From Streptomyces sp. MRC013 (GTDB lineage: Bacteria; Actinomycetota; Actinomycetes; Streptomycetales; Streptomycetaceae), in assembly GCF_023614235.1 (NCBI RefSeq), contig NZ_CP094264.1, positions 1,240,001 through 1,304,000 on the forward strand: 64,000 nt of DNA. The letters are read 5' to 3'. Shown one piece after another: positions 9,062 to 18,948 of this stretch. Within the stretch, counting starts at the first letter, position 1. Each line of letters begins with the position of its first letter. A program made the position numbers and the translations under genes. The notes below the pieces were generated by a model, which saw nothing but the letters and a program-made list of their open reading frames with translations, made no database searches and was not told the DNA's origin.

Positions 9062-9706
9062 TCAGCGGAAGCGGATGCGGGCCAGGGCCGCGGCCGCCGG
9101 GCGGTCGAGGAGGACCGCGGAGCCGCAGCCGCCGGGCAGGACCCCCTGCTCGGCGTCGCGGACGAGCCGGCCCACGGCCCTGCGGTGCCGGGCGAAGGCG
9201 TACGCGGAGACGCCCCTCCCCCGCTGCCGCTGGCCCTCGCGGGCGGTGCCGGGGTCGACGTCGAGGAGCACCAGGTGCAGGGTGCCGCCCCGGCGGCGGG
9301 CCTCGCGGGCGAGCCAGCGGCGCACCCAGGACTGCGTGCCGCAGTCGTGGACGACGACGCCGAGGCCGGCGCGCAGCCGGGTCCACAGGCCGGCGTAGTG
9401 GGCGGCGCGGACGAGGGGGCGGTAGGCGGCGTACGGCAGGAGGCGCGGCACGCGGCCCTCCCAGCGTTCGCGGGTGTCCTGGGAGTCGACGGCGCGGTCG
9501 GGGGCGATCCGCCGGATGAGTGTGGACTTGCCGCTTCCGGGTAGTCCCGAGACGACGACCACGTCGGCCTCGGCGAAGGCCAGCTCGCGCGGGACGCGCC
9601 CGCCGCGGTCGCGGAGGTCGCGGAGGACGGGGGCGGCGGTCGTGCGGGCGGGCAGCGCCGGCGGCACTCCCGCGGTCGTGGCGTACGCGCCGGACCGCTG
9701 CGACAT
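9062..9706 (-). CDS. P-loop NTPase, AAA/kinase-like
   Basis: A 214-residue protein with a clear Walker A, VSGLPGSGKSTLIRR (about 53-67), followed by AVDSQDTRERWEG, as in small nucleotide- or metabolite-kinase-like P-loop proteins. A possible Walker B is LHLVLLDVDP. The start ATG at 9706 has a GGGAGGGG site. The substrate is not recognised. It reads away from the riboswitch region at 9862, so its promoter must lie in the 155 bp between them. Confidence 0.75.
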   Translation of the reverse strand: MSQRSGAYATTAGVPPALPARTTAAPVLRDLRDRGGRVPRELAFAEADVVVVSGLPGSGKSTLIRRIAPDRAVDSQDTRERWEGRVPRLLPYAAYRPLVRAAHYAGLWTRLRAGLGVVVHDCGTQSWVRRWLAREARRRGGTLHLVLLDVDPGTAREGQRQRGRGVSAYAFARHRRAVGRLVRDAEQGVLPGGCGSAVLLDRPAAAALARIRFR

Positions 9707-9861
9707 GATGGCCCCTCCCGAGCTCGGCTCCCCCCCCCAGCCTGCCCAAGGAGTGTAAAGAAACGGTAATGGGGCGCAAGCGATTTGCCGACAAGCCGAG
9801 GGTTTGCCTATCCGGACCCTCATGCGATGATGTGCGCGCCGACAACCGCATACAGGCCGCT

Positions 9862-10078
9862 CGAATCCGTGCGGGAGAGTCCCGGGCCGTCGTCGGCCCG
9901 GGCGCCGAAGGAGCAAGTTCCTCCCTTGAATCTCTCAGGCCCCGCACCGCACGGATGAGGCAGATCTGAAAAGCGAGCCGCTCCCCGCACCGCCGGGGCG
10001 CCGCTCCACCCAAGGTGCAAGCCGCTCCCCGGCAGGGGTCACGGCGAACCTCTCAGGTTCCGATGACAGATGGGGAGG
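9862..10078 (+). promoter_or_regulatory. Tandem glycine riboswitch upstream of gcvT
   Basis: Two glycine aptamers lie head to tail. The first (about 9862-9973) has the conserved GCGGGAGAGT, GCCGAAGGAGCAA, GAATCTCTCAGG and CAGATCTGAAAAG elements. The second (about 9975-10078) has CAAGGTGCAAGCCG, ACGGCGAACCTCTCAGG and GATGACAGATGGGGAGG. This is the known cooperative class that usually turns on glycine-cleavage genes when glycine is high. The gcvT start follows 40 nt later. No distinct terminator is visible, so control may be at translation. A clear promoter could not be fixed upstream. Confidence 0.93.
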
Positions 10079-10094
10079 ACCGTCCTCGCCATCC

Positions 10095-11234
10095 ATGCCC
10101 CGGACCTGGGAGCCCCCTCATGAGCACTTCCCCCGCCGCACGGCCCTCGATGCGCTGCATCGTGCGCTGGGCGCGACCATGACCGACTTCGCCGGCTGGG
10201 ACATGCCGCTGCGGTACGGCAGCGAGCGGGACGAGCACACCGCCGTCCGCACCCGGGCCGGCCTGTTCGACCTCTCCCACATGGGTGAGATCACCGTGAC
10301 CGGCGCGCAGGCGGCGGACCTCCTCGACCACGCGCTGGTCGGCAACATCGGCGGCGTCGGCGTGGGCCGCGCCCGCTACACGATGATCTGCCGCGAGGAC
10401 GGCGGCATCCTCGACGACCTGATCGTCTACCGGCTCGCCGAGCAGGAGTACATGGTCGTCGCCAACGCCTCCAACGCCCAGGTGGTGCTGGACGCGCTGA
10501 CCGAGCGCGCGGCCGGCTTCGACGCCGAGGTCCGCGACGACCGCGACGCCTACGCGCTGATCGCCGTCCAGGGCCCCGAGTCCCCCGGCATCCTGAAGTC
10601 GGTCACCGACGCCGACCTGGACGGCCTGAAGTACTACGCGGGCCTGCCCGGCACGGTCGCCGGCGTCCCGGCGCTGATCGCCCGCACCGGTTACACCGGC
10701 GAGGACGGCTTCGAGCTGTTCACCGCGCCGGAGCACGCCGAGACCCTGTGGAAGGCGCTGACCGCGGCCGGCGAGGGCGCCGGGCTGATCCCGTGCGGCC
10801 TGTCCTGCCGCGACACGCTGCGCCTGGAGGCGGGCATGCCGCTGTACGGGCACGAGCTGACGACCGACCTGACCCCCTTCGACGCGGGCCTGGGCCGGGT
10901 CGTGAAGTTCGAGAAGGCCGGTGACTTCGTGGGCCGCGCCGCGCTGGAGGAGGCCGCCGCGCGCGCCGAGACCGCGCCGCCGCGCAGGCTGGTCGGCCTG
11001 GTCGCCGAGGGCCGCCGCGTGCCGCGCGCCGGGATGTCCGTGGTCGCCGGCGGCCGGGTGGTCGGCGAGGTCACCTCGGGCGCCCCGTCGCCGACGCTGG
11101 GCAGGCCGATCGCCATGGCGTACGTGGACGCGGAGCACGCCGCGCCGGGCACGCCGGGCGTGGGCGTCGACGTCCGCGGTACCCACGAGCCGTACGAGGT
11201 CGTGGCGCTGCCGTTCTACAAGCGGCAGAAGTGA
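10095..11234 (+). CDS. gcvT: Aminomethyltransferase, glycine cleavage T-protein
   Basis: T-protein transfers the methylene group of the aminomethyl-lipoyl H-protein to tetrahydrofolate and releases ammonia. The sequence is intact from PRRTALDALHRALGATMTDF to the end (PYEVVALPFYKRQK) and has the GWDMPLRYGSERDEH and FDLSHMGEI motifs. The intact frame begins at the ATG at 10095, but the ATG at 10120 has a GGGAG site and reads MSTS, then leaves frame at the C5 run 10130-10134. With a sixth C it reads MSTSPRRTALDALH, the usual actinobacterial start, 371 residues. It is under the glycine riboswitch and followed by gcvH. Confidence 0.93.
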   Translation: MPRTWEPPHEHFPRRTALDALHRALGATMTDFAGWDMPLRYGSERDEHTAVRTRAGLFDLSHMGEITVTGAQAADLLDHALVGNIGGVGVGRARYTMICREDGGILDDLIVYRLAEQEYMVVANASNAQVVLDALTERAAGFDAEVRDDRDAYALIAVQGPESPGILKSVTDADLDGLKYYAGLPGTVAGVPALIARTGYTGEDGFELFTAPEHAETLWKALTAAGEGAGLIPCGLSCRDTLRLEAGMPLYGHELTTDLTPFDAGLGRVVKFEKAGDFVGRAALEEAAARAETAPPRRLVGLVAEGRRVPRAGMSVVAGGRVVGEVTSGAPSPTLGRPIAMAYVDAEHAAPGTPGVGVDVRGTHEPYEVVALPFYKRQK

Positions 11235-11327
11235 CACCCCCGCGGCTGCCGCTCCCGCGGTGCCGGGTCTGACCCCGCACCCCTCCCCGTTCACCACCAC
11301 TCCCGCCCGTACAGGAGAATCCAGACC

Positions 11328-11702
11328 ATGAGCAACCCCCAGCAGCTGCGCTACAGCAAGGAACACGAGTGGCTGTCGCCCGCCGAGGACGGCGTCGCGA
11401 CGATCGGCATCACGGAGCACGCGGCGAGCGCCCTCGGCGACGTCGTGTACGTCCAGCTCCCGGAGGTCGGTGCCACGGTCACCGCGGGCGAGACCTGCGG
11501 CGAGCTGGAGTCCACCAAGTCCGTCAGCGACCTGTACTCGCCGGTCACCGGTGAGGTCGTCGAGGCGAACCAGGAGGTCGTGGACGACCCCTCCCTGGTG
11601 AACAGCGCCCCCTTCGAGGGCGGCTGGCTGTTCAAGGTGCGCGTCACCGAGGAGCCGGAGGACCTGCTCTCGGCCGACGAGTACACCGAGTTCGCCGGCT
11701 GA
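11328..11702 (+). CDS. gcvH: Glycine cleavage system H-protein
   Basis: A 124-residue lipoyl carrier that shuttles the aminomethyl group between P-, T- and L-proteins. The lipoylation site is Lys64 in [13 protein letters not shown], and the N-terminal RYSKEHEW motif is present. Length is normal for the family. An AGGAGA site precedes the ATG. It lies 93 nt after gcvT in the riboswitch-controlled unit. The P-protein gene is not in this window. Confidence 0.97.
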   Translation: MSNPQQLRYSKEHEWLSPAEDGVATIGITEHAASALGDVVYVQLPEVGATVTAGETCGELESTKSVSDLYSPVTGEVVEANQEVVDDPSLVNSAPFEGGWLFKVRVTEEPEDLLSADEYTEFAG

Positions 11703-11736
11703 CCGGCCCGACACCCACACCCGTAGGGACCGCGTG

Positions 11737-12996
<1,260 letters not shown>

Positions 12997-13163
12997 GCGC
13001 ATCCGGCGCCCTGCCGGCGTCGGGTACGTCACAGACTGCACTGCGGGGCACCGCGCACACTGGAGAGTGGGTGCGGTGCCCCGTCCCGTGCACACCGCGC
13101 ACCCCAGCCCCCGCACCACACGACGGCGGACGGCGTCGTCCACCACCACCAAGGAGTACCCCC

Positions 13164-14531
13164 GTGGCCATCTCGGTCTTCGACCTGTTCTCGATCGGCA
13201 TCGGCCCGTCCAGCTCCCACACGGTCGGCCCCATGCGGGCCGCCCGGATGTTCGTGCACCGCCTGAAGAACGAGGGCCTGCTCGCCCCCACCACCAGGGT
13301 GCGCTGCGAGCTGTACGGCTCGCTGGGCGCGACCGGCCACGGCCACGGCACGCCCAAGGCCGTCCTGCTGGGCCTGGAGGGCGACTCCCCCCGCACCGTC
13401 GACGTGGGGACCGCCGACGACCGGGTCGAGGAGATCAAGGCCGGCGGCCGGATCAGCCTGCTCGGCACCCACGAGATCGGCTTCGACTTCGACGGGGACC
13501 TGGTCCTGCACCGCCGCAAGGCGCTCCCGTACCACGCCAACGGCATGACCCTGTGGGCGTACGACGCCGAGGGCGCGACGCTGCTGGAGAAGACGTACTA
13601 CTCGGTCGGCGGCGGGTTCGTCGTCGACGAGGACGCGGTGGGCGCGGACCGGATCAAGCTCGACGACACCGTCCTGAAGCACCCCTTCCGCACGGGCGAC
13701 GAGCTGCTGCGCCTCACCCGCGAGACCGGCCTGTCGATCTCCGCGCTGATGCTGGAGAACGAGAAGGCCTGGCGCACGGAGGAGGAGATCCGCGCCGGCC
13801 TGCTGGAGATCTGGCGCGTCATGCGGGAGTGCGTCGACCGCGGCATGTCGCGCGAGGGCATCCTGCCGGGCGGCCTGAGGGTCCGCCGCCGCGCCGCGAC
13901 CACGGCCCGCAAGCTGCGCTCCGAGGGCGAGCCCCAGGCGCTCGCCATGGAGTGGATCACCCTGTACGCGATGGCGGTCAACGAGGAGAACGCCGCCGGC
14001 GGCCGGGTCGTCACCGCCCCGACGAACGGCGCGGCCGGCATCATCCCGGCGGTACTCCACTACTACGCGAACTTCGTGCCGGGCGCCGACGAGGACGGGG
14101 TCGTCCGCTTCCTCCTCGCGGCGGGCGCGATCGGCATGCTGTTCAAGGAGAACGCCTCCATCTCCGGCGCCGAGGTCGGCTGCCAGGGCGAGGTCGGCTC
14201 GGCCTGCTCGATGGCGGCGGGCGCCCTCGCCGAGGTCATGGGCGGCTCCCCCGAGCAGGTGGAGAACGCCGCCGAGATCGGCATGGAGCACAACCTGGGC
14301 CTGACCTGCGACCCGGTCGGCGGCCTGGTGCAGATCCCGTGCATCGAGCGCAACGGCATGGCCGCCGTGAAGGCCGTGACGGCGGCGCGGATGGCGATGC
14401 GGGGCGACGGCAGCCACAAGGTCTCCCTCGACAAGGTCATCAAGACGATGAAGGAGACCGGCGCGGACATGTCGGTCAAGTACAAGGAGACCGCCCGGGG
14501 CGGGCTGGCGGTGAACATCATCGAGTGCTGA
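13164..14531 (+). CDS. sdaA: L-serine ammonia-lyase (single-chain, iron-sulfur type)
   Basis: A 455-residue enzyme that deaminates L-serine to pyruvate. It begins with the beta domain ([20 protein letters not shown]) and ends with the alpha domain, with the conserved cysteines in [15 protein letters not shown] and [19 protein letters not shown], which ligate the [4Fe-4S] cluster in this family. The GTG at 13164 has an AAGGAG site. It lies 167 nt after glyA on the same strand, so it may be read through from the riboswitch unit or have its own promoter. Together the four genes convert glycine to serine to pyruvate. Confidence 0.96.
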   Translation: MAISVFDLFSIGIGPSSSHTVGPMRAARMFVHRLKNEGLLAPTTRVRCELYGSLGATGHGHGTPKAVLLGLEGDSPRTVDVGTADDRVEEIKAGGRISLLGTHEIGFDFDGDLVLHRRKALPYHANGMTLWAYDAEGATLLEKTYYSVGGGFVVDEDAVGADRIKLDDTVLKHPFRTGDELLRLTRETGLSISALMLENEKAWRTEEEIRAGLLEIWRVMRECVDRGMSREGILPGGLRVRRRAATTARKLRSEGEPQALAMEWITLYAMAVNEENAAGGRVVTAPTNGAAGIIPAVLHYYANFVPGADEDGVVRFLLAAGAIGMLFKENASISGAEVGCQGEVGSACSMAAGALAEVMGGSPEQVENAAEIGMEHNLGLTCDPVGGLVQIPCIERNGMAAVKAVTAARMAMRGDGSHKVSLDKVIKTMKETGADMSVKYKETARGGLAVNIIEC

Positions 14532-14631
14532 GGGCACCGGGGGCGGGGCGCGGCCGGGGGCACACGCCGTCGCCGCCCTCCGGCCGCGCGGACCCGGGCC
14601 GTCGCCGCCGGGCGGCCCCGGTCGATCCCGT

Positions 14632-14692
14632 ACACGCTCCGGGGGGCGCCGTCCCGCCGCGACCCGCGGCCGGTGGCGCCCCCCGGGCGTGT
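14632..14692. terminator. Bidirectional terminator between sdaA and the EF-hand gene
   Basis: Arms 14632-14650 and 14675-14692 give an 18-bp stem with one bulged T; the core is CCGGGGGGCGCC against its complement. It sits between two convergent genes and can serve both strands. Confidence 0.75.
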
Positions 14693-14702
14693 GCGGGGCG
14701 GT

Positions 14703-14918
14703 TCAGGCCCGGTTGAGGTGCGCCCAGAACTCGTCCCAGCTCAGCAGGCCGTCGGCGTTGCCGTCCTGGGCGTTGATGACCGCCTGGGCCACCGGCTCGG
14801 TGACGTGGAAGTCGCCGAGCTGCGCCATGACGCTCTTGTACTCCGCGGCCGTGATGAACCCGTCGCCGTTCACGTCGTAACGGTCGAAAGCCTTGCGCGC
14901 GGCCTCGATGTCCGCCAT
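14703..14918 (-). CDS. Small EF-hand calcium-binding protein (CabD-like)
   Basis: A 71-residue acidic protein with two EF-hand loops: DVNGDGFITAAE (about 15-26) and DGNADGLLSWDE near residue 52. Both have Asp/Asn at positions 1, 3, 5 and Glu at 12, so both should bind calcium. Size and sequence resemble CabD of S. coelicolor (from memory). The ATG at 14918 follows an AAGGGGTGG site. It is probably a calcium buffer or sensor; no partner is apparent. Convergent with sdaA. Confidence 0.9.
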   Translation of the reverse strand: MADIEAARKAFDRYDVNGDGFITAAEYKSVMAQLGDFHVTEPVAQAVINAQDGNADGLLSWDEFWAHLNRA

Positions 14919-15010
14919 CGCTCCACCCCTTCGTATGTCTGTACTACGGCGGCAAGGGTAGCGGCAGGGCCGGTGGCCGTACGCGGTGGGCCATGGAGGA
15001 CGATGGGGGC

Positions 15011-15649
15011 ATGGGCGACGAGGTGGCACGCGTTCTCCGGGCGGCGGCACGCGGCGAGTTCCCGCCGCCGGACGGCGCGACGCGGATCGTCCCGCAGCCG
15101 AGCCGGCGCGACGCGGGCGTACTGGCCTTCACGGCGCATTCGGTGGTGTTCCTCGACGAGGACCCGGAGTGGGTCCGCGCGGAGCTGGCCGCGGCCGGCG
15201 ACGATCCGCTGGCCGCGTCGGTGAGCCCGCCGTTCCTGGTGTCGCTGATGCGCCGCACGGGCCGGTCCGTGAGGACGGTGGATCTGCTGACCGTGGCGCC
15301 GGCGCTCCCGGGCGGGCCGCCCGTGGCGCTGCGGGAGATCGAGGACCCGGAGCACCCGCGGGTGGTGCGGGCGCGCAGGTACCGCGACGACGTGCGGGTG
15401 TGGCGGGCGGACGGCGGGATCGTCGTCCTGGGCCGCGCCGTCGCGGGCCGGTGGGAGGCCGCCGTCGAGGTGGACGGGGAGGCGCGCGGGCGGGGCCTGG
15501 GCGTCCGGCTGGCCCTGGCGGCACGCCACTTGGTGCCGGAGGGCCACGTGTGGGCGCAGCAGACGCCGGGCAACGCCCGCAGCGTACGGACGTTCCAGGC
15601 GGCCGGCTACCGCCCGGTGTGCGCGGAGGCGCTGCTCACGGCGGGCTGA
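15011..15649 (+). CDS. GNAT-family N-acetyltransferase
   Basis: A 212-residue protein. The C-terminal half carries the acetyl-CoA-binding motif A (VDGEARGRGLGVRLALAAR) and motif B (QTPGNARSVRTFQAAGYRPV). The N-terminal 110 residues are a divergent domain found in actinobacterial GNATs. It would transfer an acetyl group to an amine of unknown identity. The ATG at 15011 is used; an ATG 18 nt earlier is possible. Divergent from the EF-hand gene. Confidence 0.8.
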   Translation: MGDEVARVLRAAARGEFPPPDGATRIVPQPSRRDAGVLAFTAHSVVFLDEDPEWVRAELAAAGDDPLAASVSPPFLVSLMRRTGRSVRTVDLLTVAPALPGGPPVALREIEDPEHPRVVRARRYRDDVRVWRADGGIVVLGRAVAGRWEAAVEVDGEARGRGLGVRLALAARHLVPEGHVWAQQTPGNARSVRTFQAAGYRPVCAEALLTAG

Positions 15650-15861
15650 GGGGCGGGGCGGCCCCGGCTCCCGGAGCGGGGGTGAGGGCCGGTGCGCGAG
15701 GCGCCTTCCGTGCGCCGAGGGTGCGCGGAAGACGCCCCGGCGGAATGGAAGCACCTGATCGGCTCGAAGATCGTTAGCGGTTTTCCAGGCAGGTGCCTCA
15801 CATCACCTTTGAACCACCGCAGGAATGCCCGTTTGGTACAGGTATTCGGCCTTTCGGGCGT

Positions 15862-15890
15862 TTGATGGCGGGGTCCGCGTCTGCCATAGT
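15862..15890 (+). promoter_or_regulatory. Sigma-70-type promoter of a probable small RNA
   Basis: The -35 box TTGATG (15862-15867) and the -10 box CATAGT (15885-15890) are separated by 17 nt. No plus-strand gene begins downstream before a strong terminator at 15972-16014. The promoter was read directly; its activity is not known. Confidence 0.55.
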
Positions 15891-15896
15891 CGGGTG

Positions 15897-16014
15897 GTAC
15901 GACCCCCCGACCCGGGCCGAGTCGTCGACGCCGCCGGACACACCCCTCTTCCCGTCCGCGGCGTTCCGTCCGGAAGCCCCCGCCGCGCCCCACGACGGCG
16001 CGCAGGGGGCTTCC
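15897..16014 (+). ncRNA. Candidate small RNA of about 120 nt
   Basis: The region runs from the predicted start point of the promoter at 15862-15890 to the end of a strong hairpin. It contains no reading frame with a ribosome binding site and is C-rich (a C6 run near 15902). It ends just before the 3' end of the minus-strand ATPase gene at 16033, so it is not a leader for a plus-strand gene. No known RNA family was recognised. Confidence 0.4.
15972..16014. terminator. Strong bidirectional hairpin
   Basis: The outer 10-bp stem GGAAGCCCCC with GGGGGCTTCC (15972-15981 and 16005-16014) encloses a second 7-bp stem. It ends the ATP-binding protein gene on the minus strand and the candidate small RNA on the plus strand. 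Confidence 0.75.
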
Positions 16015-16032
16015 GCGCGCTCCGGGCCGCCG

Positions 16033-16539
16033 TCAGCGGTCGGCGACCCGCAGCTCGAACCAGGTGTTCTTGCCGCGCGGCAGGAGGTCGACGCCCCAGC
16101 GGTCCGCGAGCGTGTCGACGACGAGCAGTCCGCGCCCGCCGATGTCCGTGCTCCGCGCCGGCATGAGGCAGGGCAGGCCCCGCGACGGATCGCGCACCTC
16201 CACCCGGATCCGGCCACCGCGGAGGCGGTGCACGCGCAGGCCGATCTCTCGGGCGCCGGTGTGCAGCACGGCGTTGCCGACGAGTTCGGAGACGAGCAGG
16301 ACCACGTCGTCGGCCACCCGCGGGCCGAGCGACCAGGCGTGCAGGACGACGCACCGGGCGAGCCGGCGGGCGGTCGCGGCGGACTCGGGGCGGGACGGCA
16401 GCCGCACCTCCTCCACGGCCGGATCCCCGTACCGCTCAAGCGTTTTGAGGTCCTGCTCGTCGCCCGCGGAGGGCACCCGTCTCGCCGCGGCGGCACCACC
16501 GTGATGCCACGGTCGCTCCACACCATCCAGCCCCGCCAT
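16033..16539 (-). CDS. Anti-sigma-factor-type ATP-binding protein (HATPase_c_2)
   Basis: A 168-residue protein of the histidine-kinase-like ATPase group common in Streptomyces. The N box reads VLLVSELVGNAVLHTG and the G1/G2-like part reads DIGGRGLLVVDTLADRWGV. The C-terminal RGKNTWFELRV is typical. Such proteins resemble RsbW/SpoIIAB and may bind a sigma factor or an anti-anti-sigma factor; no partner gene is adjacent. The start MAGLDGVERP at 16539 matches remembered homologues, although upstream in-frame starts exist. Confidence 0.8.
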   Translation of the reverse strand: MAGLDGVERPWHHGGAAAARRVPSAGDEQDLKTLERYGDPAVEEVRLPSRPESAATARRLARCVVLHAWSLGPRVADDVVLLVSELVGNAVLHTGAREIGLRVHRLRGGRIRVEVRDPSRGLPCLMPARSTDIGGRGLLVVDTLADRWGVDLLPRGKNTWFELRVADR

Positions 16540-16837
16540 GACCACCATCATGGCCGTCCGGCGGGGCCCGCGGGGCGGTTCCGCGGGAATCGGGCCGGCG
16601 AAACCGCCGTCCCCGCGGGCATCCGTCGGCATATGACCGGGGCAGGGGACAACCTCTGTACCTGCACCGACCTGCGGTGACGGACCGTGTCGACGAGGTG
16701 ACGGAGATGGCCGACTCATGTCGTGCCAACGGTTCCCCGAGGGGGGCCCAAACCACCCGGACGGTGGAATTCCCGGTGGCGGCGCTCCCGCGCCCGGCCA
16801 CCGTCCGGCCGGCTCGGACGGCCCAAAGGGGCTCCGG
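16540..16837. other. Intergenic region, no gene seen
   Basis: About 300 bp between two minus-strand genes. It should hold the promoter of the ATP-binding protein gene, but no convincing -35/-10 pair was found. At its right end is the terminator of the enoyl-CoA hydratase gene (16801-16821). Confidence 0.5.
16801..16821 (-). terminator. Short terminator after the enoyl-CoA hydratase gene
   Basis: A 7-bp stem CCGTCCG with CGGACGG and a 7-nt loop, 17 nt past the stop of the gene at 16838. Confidence 0.55.
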
Positions 16838-17605
16838 TCAGAGGAACTTGGCCTTGCCGGGGCCCTCCTCGACGAAGCTGCGCATGCCGCGCTCCCGGTC
16901 CTCGGTGGCGAACAGGCCCGCGAACCAGTTGCGTTCGACGGCCAGACCCGTGTCGAGGTCCGTCTCCAGAGCGACGTCCACCGACTCCTTGGCGGCGCGC
17001 AGGGCGAGCGCCGGGCCCTGCGCGAGCTTCGCCGCCCAGGCGTGCGCCTGCTCGTACACCTCGGCGGCGGGGACGACCCGGTCGACCAGGCCCATCGCCA
17101 GGGCCTCGTCGGCCCTGACGTGGCGGCCGGTGAAGATGAGGTCCTTGGCCTTGGAGGGGCCGACGAGGCGGGCGAGCCGCTGGGTGCCGCCCGCGCCGGG
17201 GATCAGGCCGAGCAGGATCTCGGGCTGGCCCAGCTTCGCGTTGTCGGCGGCGATGCGGAAGTCGGCGCACAGCGCGAGCTCGCAGCCGCCGCCCAGCGCG
17301 TAGCCGGTGACCGCGGCGACGACGGGCTTCGGGATGCGGGCGACGGCGGTGAAGGAGTCCTGGAGGGCCTTGCCGCGCAGCACCATGGCCGTGTGGTCCA
17401 TGTCCTGCATCTCCTTGATGTCCGCACCGGCGGCGAACACCTTCTCGCCGCCGTAGAGGACGACGGCGCGGACGTCGTCGCGGCCCGCGGCCTCCTCGGC
17501 GAGCTCCTTCAGCCGGTCCTGCGTGGCGATGTCCAGCGCGTTCATCGGGGGGCGCTCCAGGCGGATGGTGCCCACGCCCGCGGAAACTTCGAGAGTCACT
17601 GTCAT
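16838..17605 (-). CDS. Enoyl-CoA hydratase/isomerase family protein
   Basis: A 255-residue crotonase-fold enzyme. The oxyanion-hole segments are GADIKEM and GGGCELALCADFRIA. The two catalytic glutamates of hydratases appear to be present (the Glu in GGGCEL and the Glu in LGQPEILLGLIPGAGG), so hydration of 2-enoyl-CoA in fatty-acid beta-oxidation is likely. It stands alone with its own promoter: TAACCT at 17613-17618 lies 7 nt before the ATG, with no ribosome binding site, so the message may be leaderless. A 14-bp palindrome overlaps the promoter. Confidence 0.9.
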   Translation of the reverse strand: MTVTLEVSAGVGTIRLERPPMNALDIATQDRLKELAEEAAGRDDVRAVVLYGGEKVFAAGADIKEMQDMDHTAMVLRGKALQDSFTAVARIPKPVVAAVTGYALGGGCELALCADFRIAADNAKLGQPEILLGLIPGAGGTQRLARLVGPSKAKDLIFTGRHVRADEALAMGLVDRVVPAAEVYEQAHAWAAKLAQGPALALRAAKESVDVALETDLDTGLAVERNWFAGLFATEDRERGMRSFVEEGPGKAKFL

Positions 17606-17612
17606 ACGGGGC

Positions 17613-17634
17613 AGGTTAGCCGCCGTTAACGGCG
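17613..17634 (-). promoter_or_regulatory. Leaderless-type promoter with palindromic operator
   Basis: On the minus strand the -10-like TAACCT (17613-17618) is 7 nt from the ATG at 17605. Just upstream, in the spacer, is the perfect 14-bp palindrome CGCCGTTAACGGCG (17621-17634), a good candidate for a repressor site. The -35 box is poor. Confidence 0.45.
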
Positions 17635-17672
17635 CGGGGACCGGTGCCGTTCGTCACAGCGCCGGTCCCCGC
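17634..17672 (-). terminator. Terminator after the L,D-transpeptidase gene
   Basis: An 11-bp perfect stem GCGGGGACCGG with its complement (17634-17644 and 17662-17672) and a 17-nt loop, 20 nt past the stop at 17692. Confidence 0.6.
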
Positions 17673-17691
17673 GGACAGGGTCCGCGCCCGG

Positions 17692-18948
17692 TTACCCGAT
17701 CCACTCCGACCACGGCATGTTCCAGCCGTTGAGGCCGTTGTCCGGCTGGATCTGCTTGTCCTTGGAGTTCTTCACGACGACCACGTCGCCGATGAGCGAG
17801 TTGTCGTAGAACCAGGCGGCGGGCATCGAGCCGTCGTGCGCGCCGCGCACGTCGCGCAGGCCGACGCAGCCGTGGCTGACGTTCTTCGTCCCGAAGGTCC
17901 CCGACGACGCCCAGTAGTTGCCGTGGACGAAGGTGCCGGAGGTGGACAGGCGCATCGCGTGCGGCACGTCCTTGATGTCGTACTCGCCGGCGAAGCCGAC
18001 GGACGAGCCGTTCATCCGGGTCACCTTGTACTTCTCGCTGATGACCATCTGGCCGTTGTACGTGGTGGTGGACGGGGCTCCCGCGGTGATCGGGATCGTC
18101 TTGAGGGTCCTGCCGTCGCGGACGACCGTCATCGTCTTGGCGCTCGCGTCGACGGTGGAGACCTGGCTGCGGCCGATGGTGAAGGAGAACTTCTTGGCCT
18201 GCTTGCCGTAGACGCCGGGGCGGCCCTCGACCCCGTCCAGGTTCAGCTCGACGGTCACCCTGGTGCCGGGCTTCCAGTACTTCTCCGGGCGGAAGTCGAG
18301 CCGGTCGTTGCCGAACCAGTGGCCCTCGATCCGCACGGCCGGTACGGCGGTCACCTTGACGGCGGCCTCGACGGCCTCCGGGTCGGTGATGCCGCGGCTG
18401 AAGTTGATGGACACGGGCATGCCGACGCCGACCGTCTGGCCGTCCTCGGGCGTGTAGTGGCCGATGAAGGTGTTCTTCGGCGCGAGCGTCGTGAACGTCG
18501 TGTCCTTGGCGGACTCGCGGCCCGCCGCGTCCTCGGCGACGGCGTGCACCTTGTACCTGGTGGCCGCCGCCAGGTGCCTGACCGGCTGCCAGCTCGTGGC
18601 GTCCGCGGACAGGGCGCCCTCGACGGGCCGGCCCTTGGAGTCGGTGACGGTGACCGTGGTCAGCCTTCCCTTCTCCGCGGTGACCCTCAGCGCACCGCTG
18701 GTGGCGACCGCGTCGGCGCCGTCCTTGGGCGTGACGGCGACGACGGCCTGCGAGGCGGCGTTCCCCGCCCGCCCCGAGCCGTTCCCGCCCGGCGCGCCGC
18801 CCTTCCCCCCGTCGGCGGATCCCCCGCCGCACGCGGTGGCGAGCAGCAACAGCGTTCCGGCGACGGCGGCCAGCGGCCCCCTGCCCCGACCGCTGCGGCC
18901 CCGCGGCGCGACTCCCGCCGACGCCCCCGATATCGGCTGCCCCTTCAC
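17692..18948 (-). CDS. L,D-transpeptidase lipoprotein (Ig-like plus YkuD domains)
   Basis: A 418-residue lipoprotein with the lipobox cysteine at position 40 (LLLLATAC). Two Ig-like domains follow (roughly 65-250), then a YkuD catalytic domain with the His of FVHGNYW and the nucleophile Cys361 in SHGCVGLRD. It would make 3-3 cross-links in peptidoglycan or attach proteins to it, outside the membrane. The GTG at 18948 (GGGAGAG site) is chosen; an open extension upstream lacks a site. It is divergent from glgX. Confidence 0.92.
   Translation of the reverse strand: MKGQPISGASAGVAPRGRSGRGRGPLAAVAGTLLLLATACGGGSADGGKGGAPGGNGSGRAGNAASQAVVAVTPKDGADAVATSGALRVTAEKGRLTTVTVTDSKGRPVEGALSADATSWQPVRHLAAATRYKVHAVAEDAAGRESAKDTTFTTLAPKNTFIGHYTPEDGQTVGVGMPVSINFSRGITDPEAVEAAVKVTAVPAVRIEGHWFGNDRLDFRPEKYWKPGTRVTVELNLDGVEGRPGVYGKQAKKFSFTIGRSQVSTVDASAKTMTVVRDGRTLKTIPITAGAPSTTTYNGQMVISEKYKVTRMNGSSVGFAGEYDIKDVPHAMRLSTSGTFVHGNYWASSGTFGTKNVSHGCVGLRDVRGAHDGSMPAAWFYDNSLIGDVVVVKNSKDKQIQPDNGLNGWNMPWSEWIG

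Noticed and set aside
9804..9833. Promoter of the glycine riboswitch transcript (TTGCCT with a -10-like box around 9828)
   Set aside because: The -10 sequence is too weak to call.
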